Assembly (NCBI GenBank): GCA_963931925.1
Contig: OZ007572.1
Span: 19,921,543-19,985,542 of the forward strand
Source of the DNA: Onchidella celtica
Taxonomy: Eukaryota; Mollusca; Gastropoda; Systellommatophora; Onchidiidae
Length of the DNA: 64,000 bases
Direction: 5' to 3'
In this document: positions 25,966 to 36,599 of the stretch, piece after piece
Layout of the letters: each line of letters opens with the position of its first letter
Position numbering within the stretch: position 1 is the first letter of the stretch
The notes under the pieces: generated by a model
What the model was told of the DNA's origin: nothing
What the model saw: only the letters and a program-made list of their open reading frames with translations
Databases searched by the model: none
Translations under genes and position numbers: made by a program

Positions 25966-27561
25966 TGTCACAAAGCGCAGGTGCAGACAATGGTACTGCA
26001 AATGCGGTTTGCTACCTTGGGATGTTCCGGCCTATGAGTGACTATAACACACCGATGGAAACAAGTGCTTTACAGTTATACACACAATCAATTTATTGGG
26101 ACACGTGGGATGGGGGCTTAATTAATGTTAGTAAAATAGTCTAAATAGCGTGTCAGAAGAGATGGACAAATATTTCATACAGATATTAAAATGGCAATGA
26201 TCCAAAGATAATAAATGTGACAACAATAACCTAAACTAACTACCCTGAAAGAAGAGGTTTCTGATTAATACAATGGAATGACCATAAAATGGATTATAGT
26301 ATGCTACACTAAAACACAGATAAAAAGGTCGTTGTATATCTCACCAGCTCTGCACTCAAAGAACGTTTCACACAGGATATATCCACACTCTTCCAATAAT
26401 TACTCTAACTAAAATGTTACTTAAACTTGTCCTATATCTTGAATCTGTAAACTTGACGATGATGGTCCTAAACCGAAGAATGTCCGGTCTCTTGGGAAAC
26501 TGGATTCCACAAGATAATGTTCTCTTAAATTCACTACAGGATACACTCAATTGCAAATATGTCCTTACTCCACATAAAAAGCACTGTCCACATCCACAAG
26601 ATGACTAATAGTATATAACTAATGTCCTGATAAGGCTCTGGTCACAGTCACAGGATACACAACAGGATCGAAATGTCCTAACAATATGCACAGGATACTT
26701 TAAAACAGGTGGTTACTTTATGGTCTTGGCCTCAAGCCTTCCCGCTGTTCTGCACAATTCACAGAAACGCCGGGTACAATGCCCTACACGCGGACAGAAG
26801 CCTGCCTGGTCACGCTGAGACTTACAGGTCTAACACTGCCACAAGAAGCGAGTACAACACTGGAAATTAACGAGTTCCTTAAGAACTTAAGATATGTGCA
26901 ATATATGCACCGCGTACATGAGCTAACTTTAACTTTAAGCTTAGACTCACACGCCGCTCTAACTGAGCTTATTTCATGCTTTGACGAAGCAAGAAATACA
27001 GTAATTTACTATGACTAAGTCCTACGCGAACTTGAAAGTCATAAACGCTCTCTACACGAGCTAACTTAACACACCGTGTAGGCTATGTTAATATACGTCT
27101 GTGTCTTACAATAAGAACGACAGACAGGTACACCACTCTACGTGAGCAGGACCTCGCTCCACACGAGCTAAATTTTAATACAGGCCTTAATAGACACTGT
27201 AAATACACGCCTGAGTTCTACAGGCAGGTACACTGCTTCGCACGGGCAGGACCTCGCAGTGAGTCTATCGCAAGCGGACTGACGACTCCCGATTTGCTCT
27301 GGAATATATACAGAAACTCAAAATTACAGAAAATTACAGAGGGGAAAACTGGGAGGTTCTAGCTAGCTCGAATTCGTGAGCCATAAAAACGTGCACAAAG
27401 ATTCTACGATGGCCAAACTCGGACGCTGGGGTATTAGGTGGACGGGTCAGAGATAATTGCTCTACCCGCAGGTAGCCTGAGACATAACTTCGAACAATAG
27501 ATCAGGAAGGTGGACCGGTCGAACGGGCAAGTGGACGGTCATTACGCGGCATTTCGTTACA
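25966..27561. mobile_element. Probable solo LTR (1,596 bp) with 5-bp target duplication
   Basis: The block starts TGTCACAAAGCGC and ends CATTTCGTTACA, so it has the TG...CA ends of retroviral-type LTRs. It is flanked by GTATA on both sides (25961-25965 and 27562-27566). The homologous stretch in foldback copy 1 (about 6935-6960) is uninterrupted, which provides an empty site. The interior has several ACAGGATA words and CACGAGCTAA/GGCAGGACCTCGC repeats. There are no gag-pol frames, so a solo LTR is the simplest reading. Orientation is uncertain, but the - strand start TGTAACGA resembles the element at 50435. Confidence 0.72.
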
Positions 27562-28001
27562 GTATATCTTTCTACAAATAACCTATCAAAGAATAATACT
27601 CACTAACAAGAAATACTGATAATGCAACATGATCCATCGAATTTTGCCTCAACATGCTATAGATCTAATTACCTTTTACAATGTACTACTTTTGTCTCTG
27701 TGGACTTACTCTGTCGGTCTACACAACTGTCAAGGCTATTTCACTAAAGCTTTCTGTCCAGTTTTACTTGAATATTTGAAAAGATTTAACACGTTTTTTA
27801 TATATAGTTGATACACATATATTGCTGCTTATAAATTCTAGAATGATTTGTAGGCCTACACTGCCATTTTTACACTCCCTCTCATATCTTTGTAATTTCC
27901 AAGATGATGATGATGATTCTGATATTGATATTTCTCTATATTTTCAAAAGTAAATAAGATGATTTCGTGTTCTTATTGTTATTATTGTATATTACTGCTT
28001 A

Positions 28002-28306
28002 ATGATAATGGCAACATCGACCCCAATGAATGGGAGAACCTTGCAAATGATCGAAGCAGATGGAGACAAAAATTGCGCAGTGGCACGCTCGCAATAGACC
28101 AAGGCAAAAGAAACATACCTGACAAAACAACAGAGGCGGAATGAAAACACTCGCCAAAGTGAACCCAAAAGACTGACCTGCAATCACTGCCATCGCACTC
28201 TCGGGTCAAACATTGGTAGAATAAGCCACGAGAGAAGCTGTCAGTCAAAGTGAAAGTGAATATTCTAGCTGCTAAGACCGTCTGTAAAGACGCTAAAGGC
28301 CATATA
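28002..28306 (+). mobile_element. 5'-truncated LINE tail with 14-bp target duplication
   Basis: The insertion is bounded by TATATTACTGCTTA on both sides (27988-28001 and 28307-28320). The uninterrupted counterpart is seen in the left arms of both foldback copies. It encodes only the extreme C-terminus of a LINE protein and ends in a short (TA)n tail (ATATATA). It lies within the right arm of foldback copy 2 and is therefore younger than that element. Confidence 0.88.
28010..28253 (+). pseudogene. LINE ORF2 C-terminal fragment
   Basis: The reading starts with PNEWENLANDRSRWRQKL, a typical tail of jockey/R1-like LINE proteins. After a frame change near 28138 it continues with LTCNHCHRTLGSNIGRISHE, forming a C-x2-C-x12-H-x4-C zinc-finger pattern, and stops shortly after. 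No RT residues remain. Clade assignment within the LINEs is from general resemblance only. Confidence 0.75.
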
Positions 28307-29449
28307 TATATTACTGCTTAGGATTTTGTTACGTTTCAAGAGAATCTGGATAGGTGGAGTTCATCAGTCGCAAACATTAGTGCCTATTTAGTTTTATGTC
28401 TGCTGGATGATGGAATTGCACCATCTGTCAGTTGGGTTATTATTATGTTTTTATTTTTTTTTCTATGTTCTTTTCTGACCTTTTCTCTCTGCATCATTGT
28501 AACAAAAAAAAATACAATGCGTGTTTTACTCATGGCCAACCAATTATCAAAATGATAATAATTATATTATCATCAACATACACGAGTGAAATTAATGTTG
28601 AAGACAGTCTAATCATATCAGTTTTAAATGGATACTCAACCCGTTTGTATACCAGTGCATTTTAAATGCATGTTTGTTTCTTCTCAAATGTATCATGATT
28701 TACAGGAGTCGAGAATGTATGTCTGTACACCAATTTAAACTAAGGCTGAAATAAACTGTTATTATTATTTCCTCTAAATTGTATTATGACTTATAGGTGT
28801 CAAGAATGTGTTCATATTTGTATTAATATGATATCTGATGACAGTGATGAAGAACAGGCTGAAATAAACTGTGGTCTTGACTTGTTTTTTTTTTTTAAGT
28901 AGGGGGTATAATCTGGACTGTGGGGGGGGGGGTATAGTCTGGCCTAGCCCAAAGTATACCCGGGGTATAAACTGGCCTAGCCCAGTATACCCCGGGGTAT
29001 ATTCTGGGCTAGGCCAGTTTAACCCCGGGTATAGTCTGGGCGGGGGGTATATTTTGGCCTGTTACGCCGGTTCATTCATCGTCAGAAAATTAGTTATGTG
29101 CCTGTAAGAGACCTTGTCTGGCATAAGAATGGGAAGCTATCAAGGAAGGAAAGGTTGTCGGCGGCGGTTCCCTGATTTCTTGTCTATCGGTGGGGCCCAG
29201 ACCCGGACCCTCAAAGATAATCGATCTGGAATGTTCCGCCACCTGCAGGTCAAAGAGTTGCCCTGGCGCCAGCAGCTCTTGGCCCATCCAGATGGGGGGA
29301 CATTATCCAATGGTGGCATTAGACAAGTATTTTGAACAGGCTGAAGAGGGGACGAAAAAATGTTTTTTTTTGTGTTGTTGTTGTTTTTGCCAAACTCTTT
29401 AGTGTAAAATGTAGAACCAGATGGAGGGCAAGAAGTTCTGGAACACATG

Positions 29450-30023
29450 ATGAGATGGAGAGATTAGAGTTTGGGAAAAGAAACTTGATGATGACAAATG
29501 CTGATGGCGAGGAACATTGACCAGAGACATGGGATGCTCTTGGCGTGTTAAAAAACAAAGTGCCTCATTCCTGGGAAGTAGAGTGGAAATGTAGAAAGAT
29601 ATGTTAAGAAACAGAAATACTCCCTTGGAGGGGAAGTCGAGAAAAAAAAAAAGTGTAGTACTCTCCTCCAATGGAGTAATTTGGGAGGGGAGAAAACATG
29701 GATAGGCAATCAATGAAAGAAAAAAAATGGAGGGGGGGGGGTTGTCTCAAGGTGAAATAAAGCACACCCCTCCCTCAAGTGAGTGAAGAACAGATGATTG
29801 GGAAAAGAAAAATTGATGATGACAAATGCCAGTGGTGAGGACCATTGACCAGAGACATGGCATGCTCTTGGCATGTTCAAAAACAAAGTACCCCATTCCT
29901 GGGAAGTAGAGTGGAAAAATAGAAATATTTATAAGAAACAGAAATAGTCCCTTGGAGGGGAAGTCAAGAAAAAAAAAAAATAAGTGCAGTACTTCCCTCC
30001 GGTGACGTAATTTTGAAGGGCAA
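29450..30023. repeat. Two-copy direct repeat, ~240 bp, offset 327 bp
   Basis: Segment about 29450-29695 and segment about 29787-30023 share TTGATGATGACAAATGC, ATTGACCAGAGACATGG, CATTCCTGGGAAGTAGAGTGG and TCCCTTGGAGGGGAAGTC in the same order, followed by an A run. Divergence is moderate. It is non-coding, and the function is unknown. Confidence 0.92.
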
Positions 30024-30769
30024 AAAAAAGATTCAGGTTATCACTGTAGTGTATCTCATCTCAATTTTCTGAACTTTTGCCACTATGAGCAGCAATTTCT
30101 GTGCTAATTGGCACAAAGGAAGTCGGTATTGCCCAGTCACAAGATTTACTGTTTCATAATGTTCTAGCAAGGGCTTGGATAGCTTTATTGTGCATTAATC
30201 AGCTGTAGAGGTCAACTTCACTAAAAGGGAGAAACACGTGAACAACCCAAGTTCTTTACCAAGGGTACTAATCTGCATGCACCCCCTCCCCCCCAAGCAT
30301 GTTACTCACATTTCCTTGGTCAGCTTCACAGTTTGCATGTCAAGGAACTTCACATTTTGTGACTGGTGTAATACTGGAACATGGTATGTTCATTTTCTGA
30401 GATAATAATTATCTTTCAAGATTTTGCAATTAAATAATGCACAGACAGTTAAAAAGTTGAGATAAGAGATACTCTTTTGGGCTTTTCAGAAAGTTAAAAA
30501 TTCAACATGGAAATTCTTTTCACAATTTTTTCTTTTTACAAATGTAAAGTTTTCTTAACTGTAACTTCAACATTTGTTTCATGCAAAAATTAGGGAGGTG
30601 GGATGGGGTTGAATCTAGCTGTATTGAGCAGATTACTCTTAATGGTCCACAGACAGATATTTTTCTTTCTTTAGACAAGCAGTCACGAGTCAGTTATCAT
30701 GCCAGTTGTTTGGTCTCTGTGGAAATTTATGAACATGGATGAATATGTGGAAATATTTAGAACCAGTGT
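30024..30769. other. No recognisable gene
   Basis: AT-rich non-coding sequence. No repeat relation to other parts of the window was seen. Confidence 0.45.
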
Positions 30770-31960
30770 ACTGTATATATCAAGAAAGGATCCAATCTGT
30801 GCCAACTGAACTTTTGTAAACTTAACCCATTTGTTTCAAAGTGTATCATTTACTTACAGTGTTTAGTTATGTTAATATAAAACCAGTATATTTGCACCTA
30901 TCAAGACAGAATGCCATCTTTGCCGATTGAAATTAAGTAAATTTGATCCTTTCATGGCTATATTTTTTCCTTTTTTTTTTCTTGTTAAAGGCAATGGAGC
31001 TTAAGCAGACAATCGACTGGGGTCATAGGCTTTCTGCTTAGCTATGTCACAGTTAAGTCATATTTATAGCAGACTCTGACCAAATTTAAGAGACAAAAGA
31101 GAAAACAAAAAGAGTGACCGAGTCAAAAGTGTAAAAATAATTTACAGAGGGGGGAGACTTTGGATGAAATGCATAAACGTTAATCAACATAAGCATTTGC
31201 AAATATTTAGAATGAGAGCACTCACACCTATCAAGATAGAATACCATCATTGCCAACTGAGATTTAGTAAATTCAATCCATTTGTTGCAAAAGTAAGTTG
31301 TTTCTTCTTCCATTTAAAAAAAAAAAAAAAAAACTTGTTAAATACGATGGAACTTAATCAGATAATTTGCTGAAGATGTAATAGATTTTGTATTTAGTGA
31401 TGTCACAGAATGCCATCTTTTGGGGACTGAAATTTGATCCACTCATTATAGTTTTTTTTCTCCTACTTTAACTTCTTGATGAAGGCGATGGAGCTTAAGG
31501 TCCATGTTTTTAGCAAACTCTGACCAAATTTAAGAGACAGAAGAGAAAAAAAAAAAAGTGACTGAGTCAAAAGTGTAGAAATAAATTTACAGAGGAAAGA
31601 CTGGATGAAATGCAATAATGAAGCCAACAATGTAATATTCAGAGTGTCTAGGTTGGAGGAGGATAGCAAATAGTGTTATAGGTATGGATTAACTTGCAAT
31701 ATTATTATTAATGAGAAAGCAAAAATGTAACTATATGAAGCCAACAACTTAATAATTAGAGAGAGTGACTAGGTTGGAGGAGGATACCAAGTTGTGCTGA
31801 AGGGATGGATTAACTTGCAATATTAATGATAAAGCAAAAACTTGAGAGAACAAAAAAAAAATAAAAAAATACCTATTTGAAGCCAATAACTTGATGCGCA
31901 GCGTAACTAGATTTAGAGGATAGCAAATAGTGTTACAGGTATAGATTAACTTGCAGTATG
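30770..31960. repeat. Degenerate tandem-repeat domain
   Basis: CTATCAAGA.AGAAT.CCATC words recur at about 30778, 30898 and 31228. The stretch GACCAAATTTAAGAGACA...GAGTCAAAAGTGTA occurs at 31079-31130 and again at 31521-31578. From 31612 a unit of about 120-130 bp (GTCTAGGTTGGAGGAGGATA, ATGGATTAACTTGCAATATT, AATGAGAAAGCAAAAATGTA) repeats about three times. The same unit resumes at 36312-36420 on the far side of the LINE. Confidence 0.85.
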
Positions 31961-32464
31961 AAGGGGATTTACGGTGGTAAAAATTGCTTCTTTGTATTGC
32001 TTCTTTGTTATCTGTATTCTTTCAGAGTTGATATCTACCTTATTCCTTGATCAATCTTTATGAAATTTTGAATGATTATTCTTTTTGTGTGTTGTAACAA
32101 ATCTACAACTGCTTTTTCTGATATTTAAACTGAATTTTTTTAATTTGCATTTTTTTTGTAGATCAGAGTCTACTATTTTGGTGATCCGATTTGCGTGTCC
32201 AATAAAAAAATTCATTAAAAAAAAAAAAAAATCAACCCTAGCTTGAAAAAAAGTTGTAAATATTTAAAAATGATCTCAAGGTACCTGTATGCAAAGTTTT
32301 AAAAAATATACTCAAGCAGATTTTGAGATATGCGTTGTTGAAATTTCCGAAATGGCTGATAAACAGTGTTGCGTAATCACAGCAATAATAAACAAAATTT
32401 GTTGGTAGCACTTAATATTCAATTCCTACCATGTAAGAAGTCAGTTGATCTCATTGAGTGAGTG
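31961..32464. other. Non-coding flank between tandem repeats and the LINE
   Basis: AT-rich sequence that is not part of the tandem unit. It begins GAAGGGGATTTACGGTGGTA, while the sequence before the resumed repeat at 36300 ends CATACCACC. It may therefore belong to the insertion, or be an older element into which the LINE jumped. It could also be the 5' untranslated part of the LINE. Confidence 0.4.
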
Positions 32465-35400
32465 AGTGTCAAGCGCCTAACAGGCTGCTGCAACAGCTCT
32501 ACTTATTTTTAATATTCATGTTGGACTATTGCATCTATATTTCTGGAGAATTACATCATGGGATAGTGTTAATTTCAGTGCTTCTGCCGATATAAAAATC
32601 GTACATTTATTTTCAAAGACAGCCATGGAATTTGTGTTTTTAACGTCGGCCTTCTTCAATTTACTTAGTCATATTTACACCTTAGCTCAGTACCACCAAG
32701 CAAGTTGCTCATTCCTGTGTCAGTTGTCAACAGGCTTGACTCAAACTCAGCTGAGTAATGTCAACAATGTGCTTAACTGTGTAGCTGAGCCTCAGATGAA
32801 TAATGTAAACAATTGTATAGTTAGATCCCAGAAACAAGAGCCTTATGTAAACACTCAGTGGGCTAGTACAAGTGAAAGTGCAGCACAGTCAGTGCAAGTC
32901 GGTAGACAAAGGGACCATGGTCAGGAGTGTGCCAAGTACACAAGGCATCAGCTGTTTAGTGTGAACAAAAACACATGCACTGACTCAGCAAAATTGCTGG
33001 GTCATTTGGCCCAGCTTGGCATTAGGAAACATTGTAACTGTATCTTAAAAACAAACAGAAAGAGAGGAATGAGAGCTGGAAGAAGAAAACAGAGACACAT
33101 GAAAGTACTGCTCTCTAAAATCGATAAAACATTCGATGTCAACGCCACACCTAGCAGCCGAATAATTAATCACAGCAATTTGATTAAGATTGATACTAGA
33201 AACATTTTTCAAGAACACTCGACATCCTTGAAGTGTTTATATTTTAATGCACAATCTGTACGAAACAAAGGTTGTCTGATCAACGATACCATACTTGAAC
33301 TAAATGCAGACGTAGCGTTTATCACCGAGACCTGGCTGTCTTCTAATGGAGACGAGGCAGCAATAAGGGACATGACACCTGATGGGTTCAGTTGCGACTC
33401 ATTTCCCAGAACAACTGGGAGAGGCGGTGGCCTTTGTATTATGTATAAAAATACAATAAAAGTGGAAACTTATAGAATTTTAGACCTTCAGTCATTCGAA
33501 TGCATGGCTGCAAAATTCACAGTTAACAGTCGTTCTCTGCATTTTATTATCATTTATCGACCACCACGTTCACGCAACTTTGCAGAAGAATTTCAGGATC
33601 TACTTGACAAGGAGGGTACAAGTCCAACTCAGCCTTACATCATCGGCGATTTCAACATTCACCATGACTCATCCACAGACTCCATGGCAAATCAAATAAA
33701 GGACATTCTCGCATCACGGGGGTTAACTCAGGTCATCACTGAACCAACGCACAACCGCGGTCATGTCATCGACTGGTTAATTACAAATGTGCCCAATTCA
33801 CTCATCGACTTAAGCGTCCAAGATAAGTTCATCTCTGATCATCGTTGCATCTGTTTTTCTCTTAATGTCAGCAAACCAAAATCCTCGAAGTATGCCATCT
33901 CATCTAGGAACATCCGTGCCATCAACCTACCAGCATTTACTGCTGATATTACAGAAGCAAGAGATGCCATTACATCAAGCAGTGATATATGTTCTGAATA
34001 TAACACCGAACTGCGACGCATACTTGACAAACATGCCCCAGAACGAACTAGAACCATCACCGCCCGAACATCTGCCCCATGGATGACTTTAGAAATTAAA
34101 GCCGCGAAATCTGAGCGACGACAGGCTGAAAGAAGATGGCGTCAAACAGGACTTCACATACATAAGGACATATTTAGATTATGTAAAAATAAAGTGATTT
34201 CTTTGATAAAAGATGCAAAAACCAAATTCTACAAGGAAGCTATCATGTCAAGTACCTCTCTGAAAAAACTGTTTAACATTACTAAATTTCTTTCAAGTGC
34301 TCCCAAAACAGTAGATTTACCCTCCACAACAGCTAATATAGCTGATGAATTTGGTCAATTCTTCCATAACAAAATTGAGAGTATAAGAAATGAACTTGAC
34401 AAATCGCATACCGGTACAACAAGATCTGAATGTGATAATTTTTCTGGAAATCCTATGAATTGTTTTGAAAAAATACCCCAAGAAACCGTTAAATCATTTA
34501 TTCTTTCCTCTCCACCCAAAACATGCTGCCTCGACCCCATTCCAACCCCCATGCTACTAACGAATTTGGATAGTTTGATAGAAATTATCACTAATATCAT
34601 AAATGAGTCTTTAATGAGTGGACATGTCCCAGTATGTTTTAAACAAGCAATTGTAACACCTTTATTGAAAAAGAAAAACTTGTGTACTCAAGATCTTAAA
34701 AATTATAGACCTGTGTCTAATCTATCTTTTATATCAAAGATCTTAGAAAAAGTAGTTCTTCATCAGCTGAAAGATCACCTTGATATGCATAATCTTAATG
34801 AAACTTAGCAGTCTGCCTATAGACCCTGTCATAACACAGAAACAGCACTGCTGAAGGTTCAAAATGATTTACTATGTGCTGCTGACGAGGGACAAGTGTC
34901 TGTTTTGGCTTTGCTAGATCTGAGTGCCGCTTTCGACACTATCGATCACAAAATTCTTTTAAATAGACTGAGTGCCGCTTTTGGTTTGTCTGGAACTGTT
35001 TTAAACTGGTTTGAAAGCTATTTACAAAATCGCACTCAAAGAATTTATGTGAACCACACTTTTTCCAAAGAATTCCCATTACAGTTCGGAGTCCCGCAGG
35101 GGTCCGTTCTTGGTCCTTTACTGTATACTTTATACACACAGCCTTTAGGCAAAATTATTCAAAATTGTAATGTTAACTATCATAAATATGCTGATGACAC
35201 CCAGCTCTATGTTTCTGATGAACCATCAAATGTGTCCATGCTGGTGAGCAAGACAGAAAACTGTATCTCTCAAGTTCAGTCGTGGATGAATGAAAATAAA
35301 TTGAAAATGAACGAAGAGAAGACTGAAATTCTAGTATGCCATGGTAAGAATAGACCTGACATAAACGTCGGTCAAATGACTATCGAGCAAAAAATGATTA

Positions 35401-36250
35401 AAACATCAGTGAAAGCAAAGAATCTTGGTGTTATTTTCGACTGCAACTTGTCAATGGTACATCACATCAATAACCTGTCAAAATCACTATATTTAGAATT
35501 ACGTAGGTTAAGTAAACTATCATTAATACTCCCTAAAGAGTCAATGCAAGTTTTGGTTTCATCCTTCATTTTTTCTCGTCTCGACTATTGCAACTCTCTT
35601 CTTAAAAACCTTCCAGCAGAACAAATGAGCAAACTTCAGAGAATTCAAAACAATGCTGCTCGATTAATACTTAAACAACGCAGAAGAGAACATGTTACAC
35701 CTTTGCTTATTGGTCTTCATTGGCTCCCTGTAAAGGCAAGGATAGATTTTAAAATTGCAGTGTTATGCCACAAATGTCAGTACAACAATGCTCCTCTTTA
35801 TCTTATAAACTTTATTCATCCGTATAAACCATCTAGAGCATTAAGATCTTCTGATAAAAAACTACTAGAATCTAAATTTGCTAAAACAAAAAAATTTGGA
35901 GAGAGAGCGTTTTCTGTGTGCGCACCAGCTGTATGGAACTCCTTACCACCAAATATTCGAAATATAGAAAGCGAGGCACTTTTTAGATCTGAAGTGAAAA
36001 CCTATCTCTTCAGAAAACACTTTGATGTGTAGTCTTATATGTATTGGTGTTTTGTGCGTGTGTGTGAAGGAGAGAGAGAGAGAGAGACAGGAGGGAGAGA
36101 TAGTGTTTGTGCGTGTGTGTGTGTCTTTGTGTGTGTTGTCAGTTGCTAGGAATGAGATTTGTCTGTTTCTGCATGTTTTGTAAAGCGCATAGAGCATCTT
36201 TGGATATGCGCTATATAAATGAACTTTATTATTATTATTATTATTATTAT
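32465..36250 (+). mobile_element. Nearly full-length CR1-like LINE
   Basis: One long reading frame encodes endonuclease and reverse transcriptase. A 3' untranslated region of about 215 bp follows, with GA- and GT-rich stretches, then GTAAAGCGCATAGAGCATC, GGATATGCGCTATATAAATG and a (TTA)n tail ending near 36250. A 3' microsatellite in place of poly-A fits the CR1/L2 group. No target duplication was found, also usual there. It interrupts the tandem repeat that ends at 31960 and resumes at about 36312. The 5' boundary is set by GCGCCTAACAGGCTG at 32473, which recurs in a related SINE-like element at 50181-50195. Confidence 0.88.
32529..36032 (+). pseudogene. CR1-like ORF2: endonuclease-reverse transcriptase with one in-frame stop
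   Basis: A single frame of 1,168 codons including the terminal stop, broken only by TAG at 34806-34808 (codon 760). ATG at 32529 or 32625 could start it. The first ~230 residues are a poorly conserved N-terminus with a basic patch. An APE-type endonuclease follows from about residue 235: FNAQSVRN, ITETWLSS, GDFNIHHD (33645) and SDH (33834). The linker has CCLDPIPTPML. The RT begins with NYRPVSNLSFISKILEKV; after the stop come QSAYRP, LLDLSAAFDTIDH, FGVPQGSVLGPLL and YADD (35187-35198). The C-terminal region holds LQRIQNNAARLI and AVWNSLPPNIRN. All catalytic residues visible to me are kept. By position in the family motif, the stop probably replaces a leucine codon. Confidence 0.92.
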
Positions 36251-36599
36251 CTAGACATTTTATCTTTAACAGCCAAAATAACAAAAAATGAAGTTACTGC
36301 CACATACCACCTTAATGAGAAAGCAAAAATGTAACTATTTGAAGCCAACAACACACACAGGGTGTCTAGGTTGGGGGAGGATAGGAAGTAGTGTTACAAG
36401 CATGGATCTCATTAGGTCCGTGAAAGCCTCAGACTGCCAACCTTATCATACAGTAAAACTCAATTAAAATTTAGCAAAAAAAAAAAAAAAACAACAAAAA
36501 AAAAAAAAAAAAAGAGAAAAAGCTGTGTGTTACAAGACCCTGCTTAAGAAATGATAAGGAAACATTATAGTGAATCAGAATCGAAAAAGTAACAAAAAC

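Larger units (their letters stand above)
24346..29070. mobile_element. Foldback element, copy 2, with two nested insertions
   Basis: Outer ends are inverted: CCGGTGTAGCAGGCC at 24346-24360 and GGCCTGTTACGCCGG at 29056-29070. The left arm (24346 to about 25603) is followed by a loop of about 320 bp. The right arm (about 25923 to 29070) reads as the reverse complement of the left arm once two insertions are removed (25966-27561 and 28002-28306, each with one copy of its target duplication). The original element would be about 2.8 kb with arms of about 1.25 kb. Arm ends are built of palindromic GGGGTATA/TATACCCC and CTAGCCCA modules. There is no transposase. No flanking target duplication is evident (left flank ...TTGTTTT, right flank TTCATTC...). 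This resembles the foldback/long-TIR class; the superfamily is unknown. Confidence 0.88.

Noticed and set aside
26779..27018. 79-residue + frame inside the LTR-like block
   Set aside because: It does not resemble gag, pol or env, and LTRs are non-coding. It is probably a chance frame.
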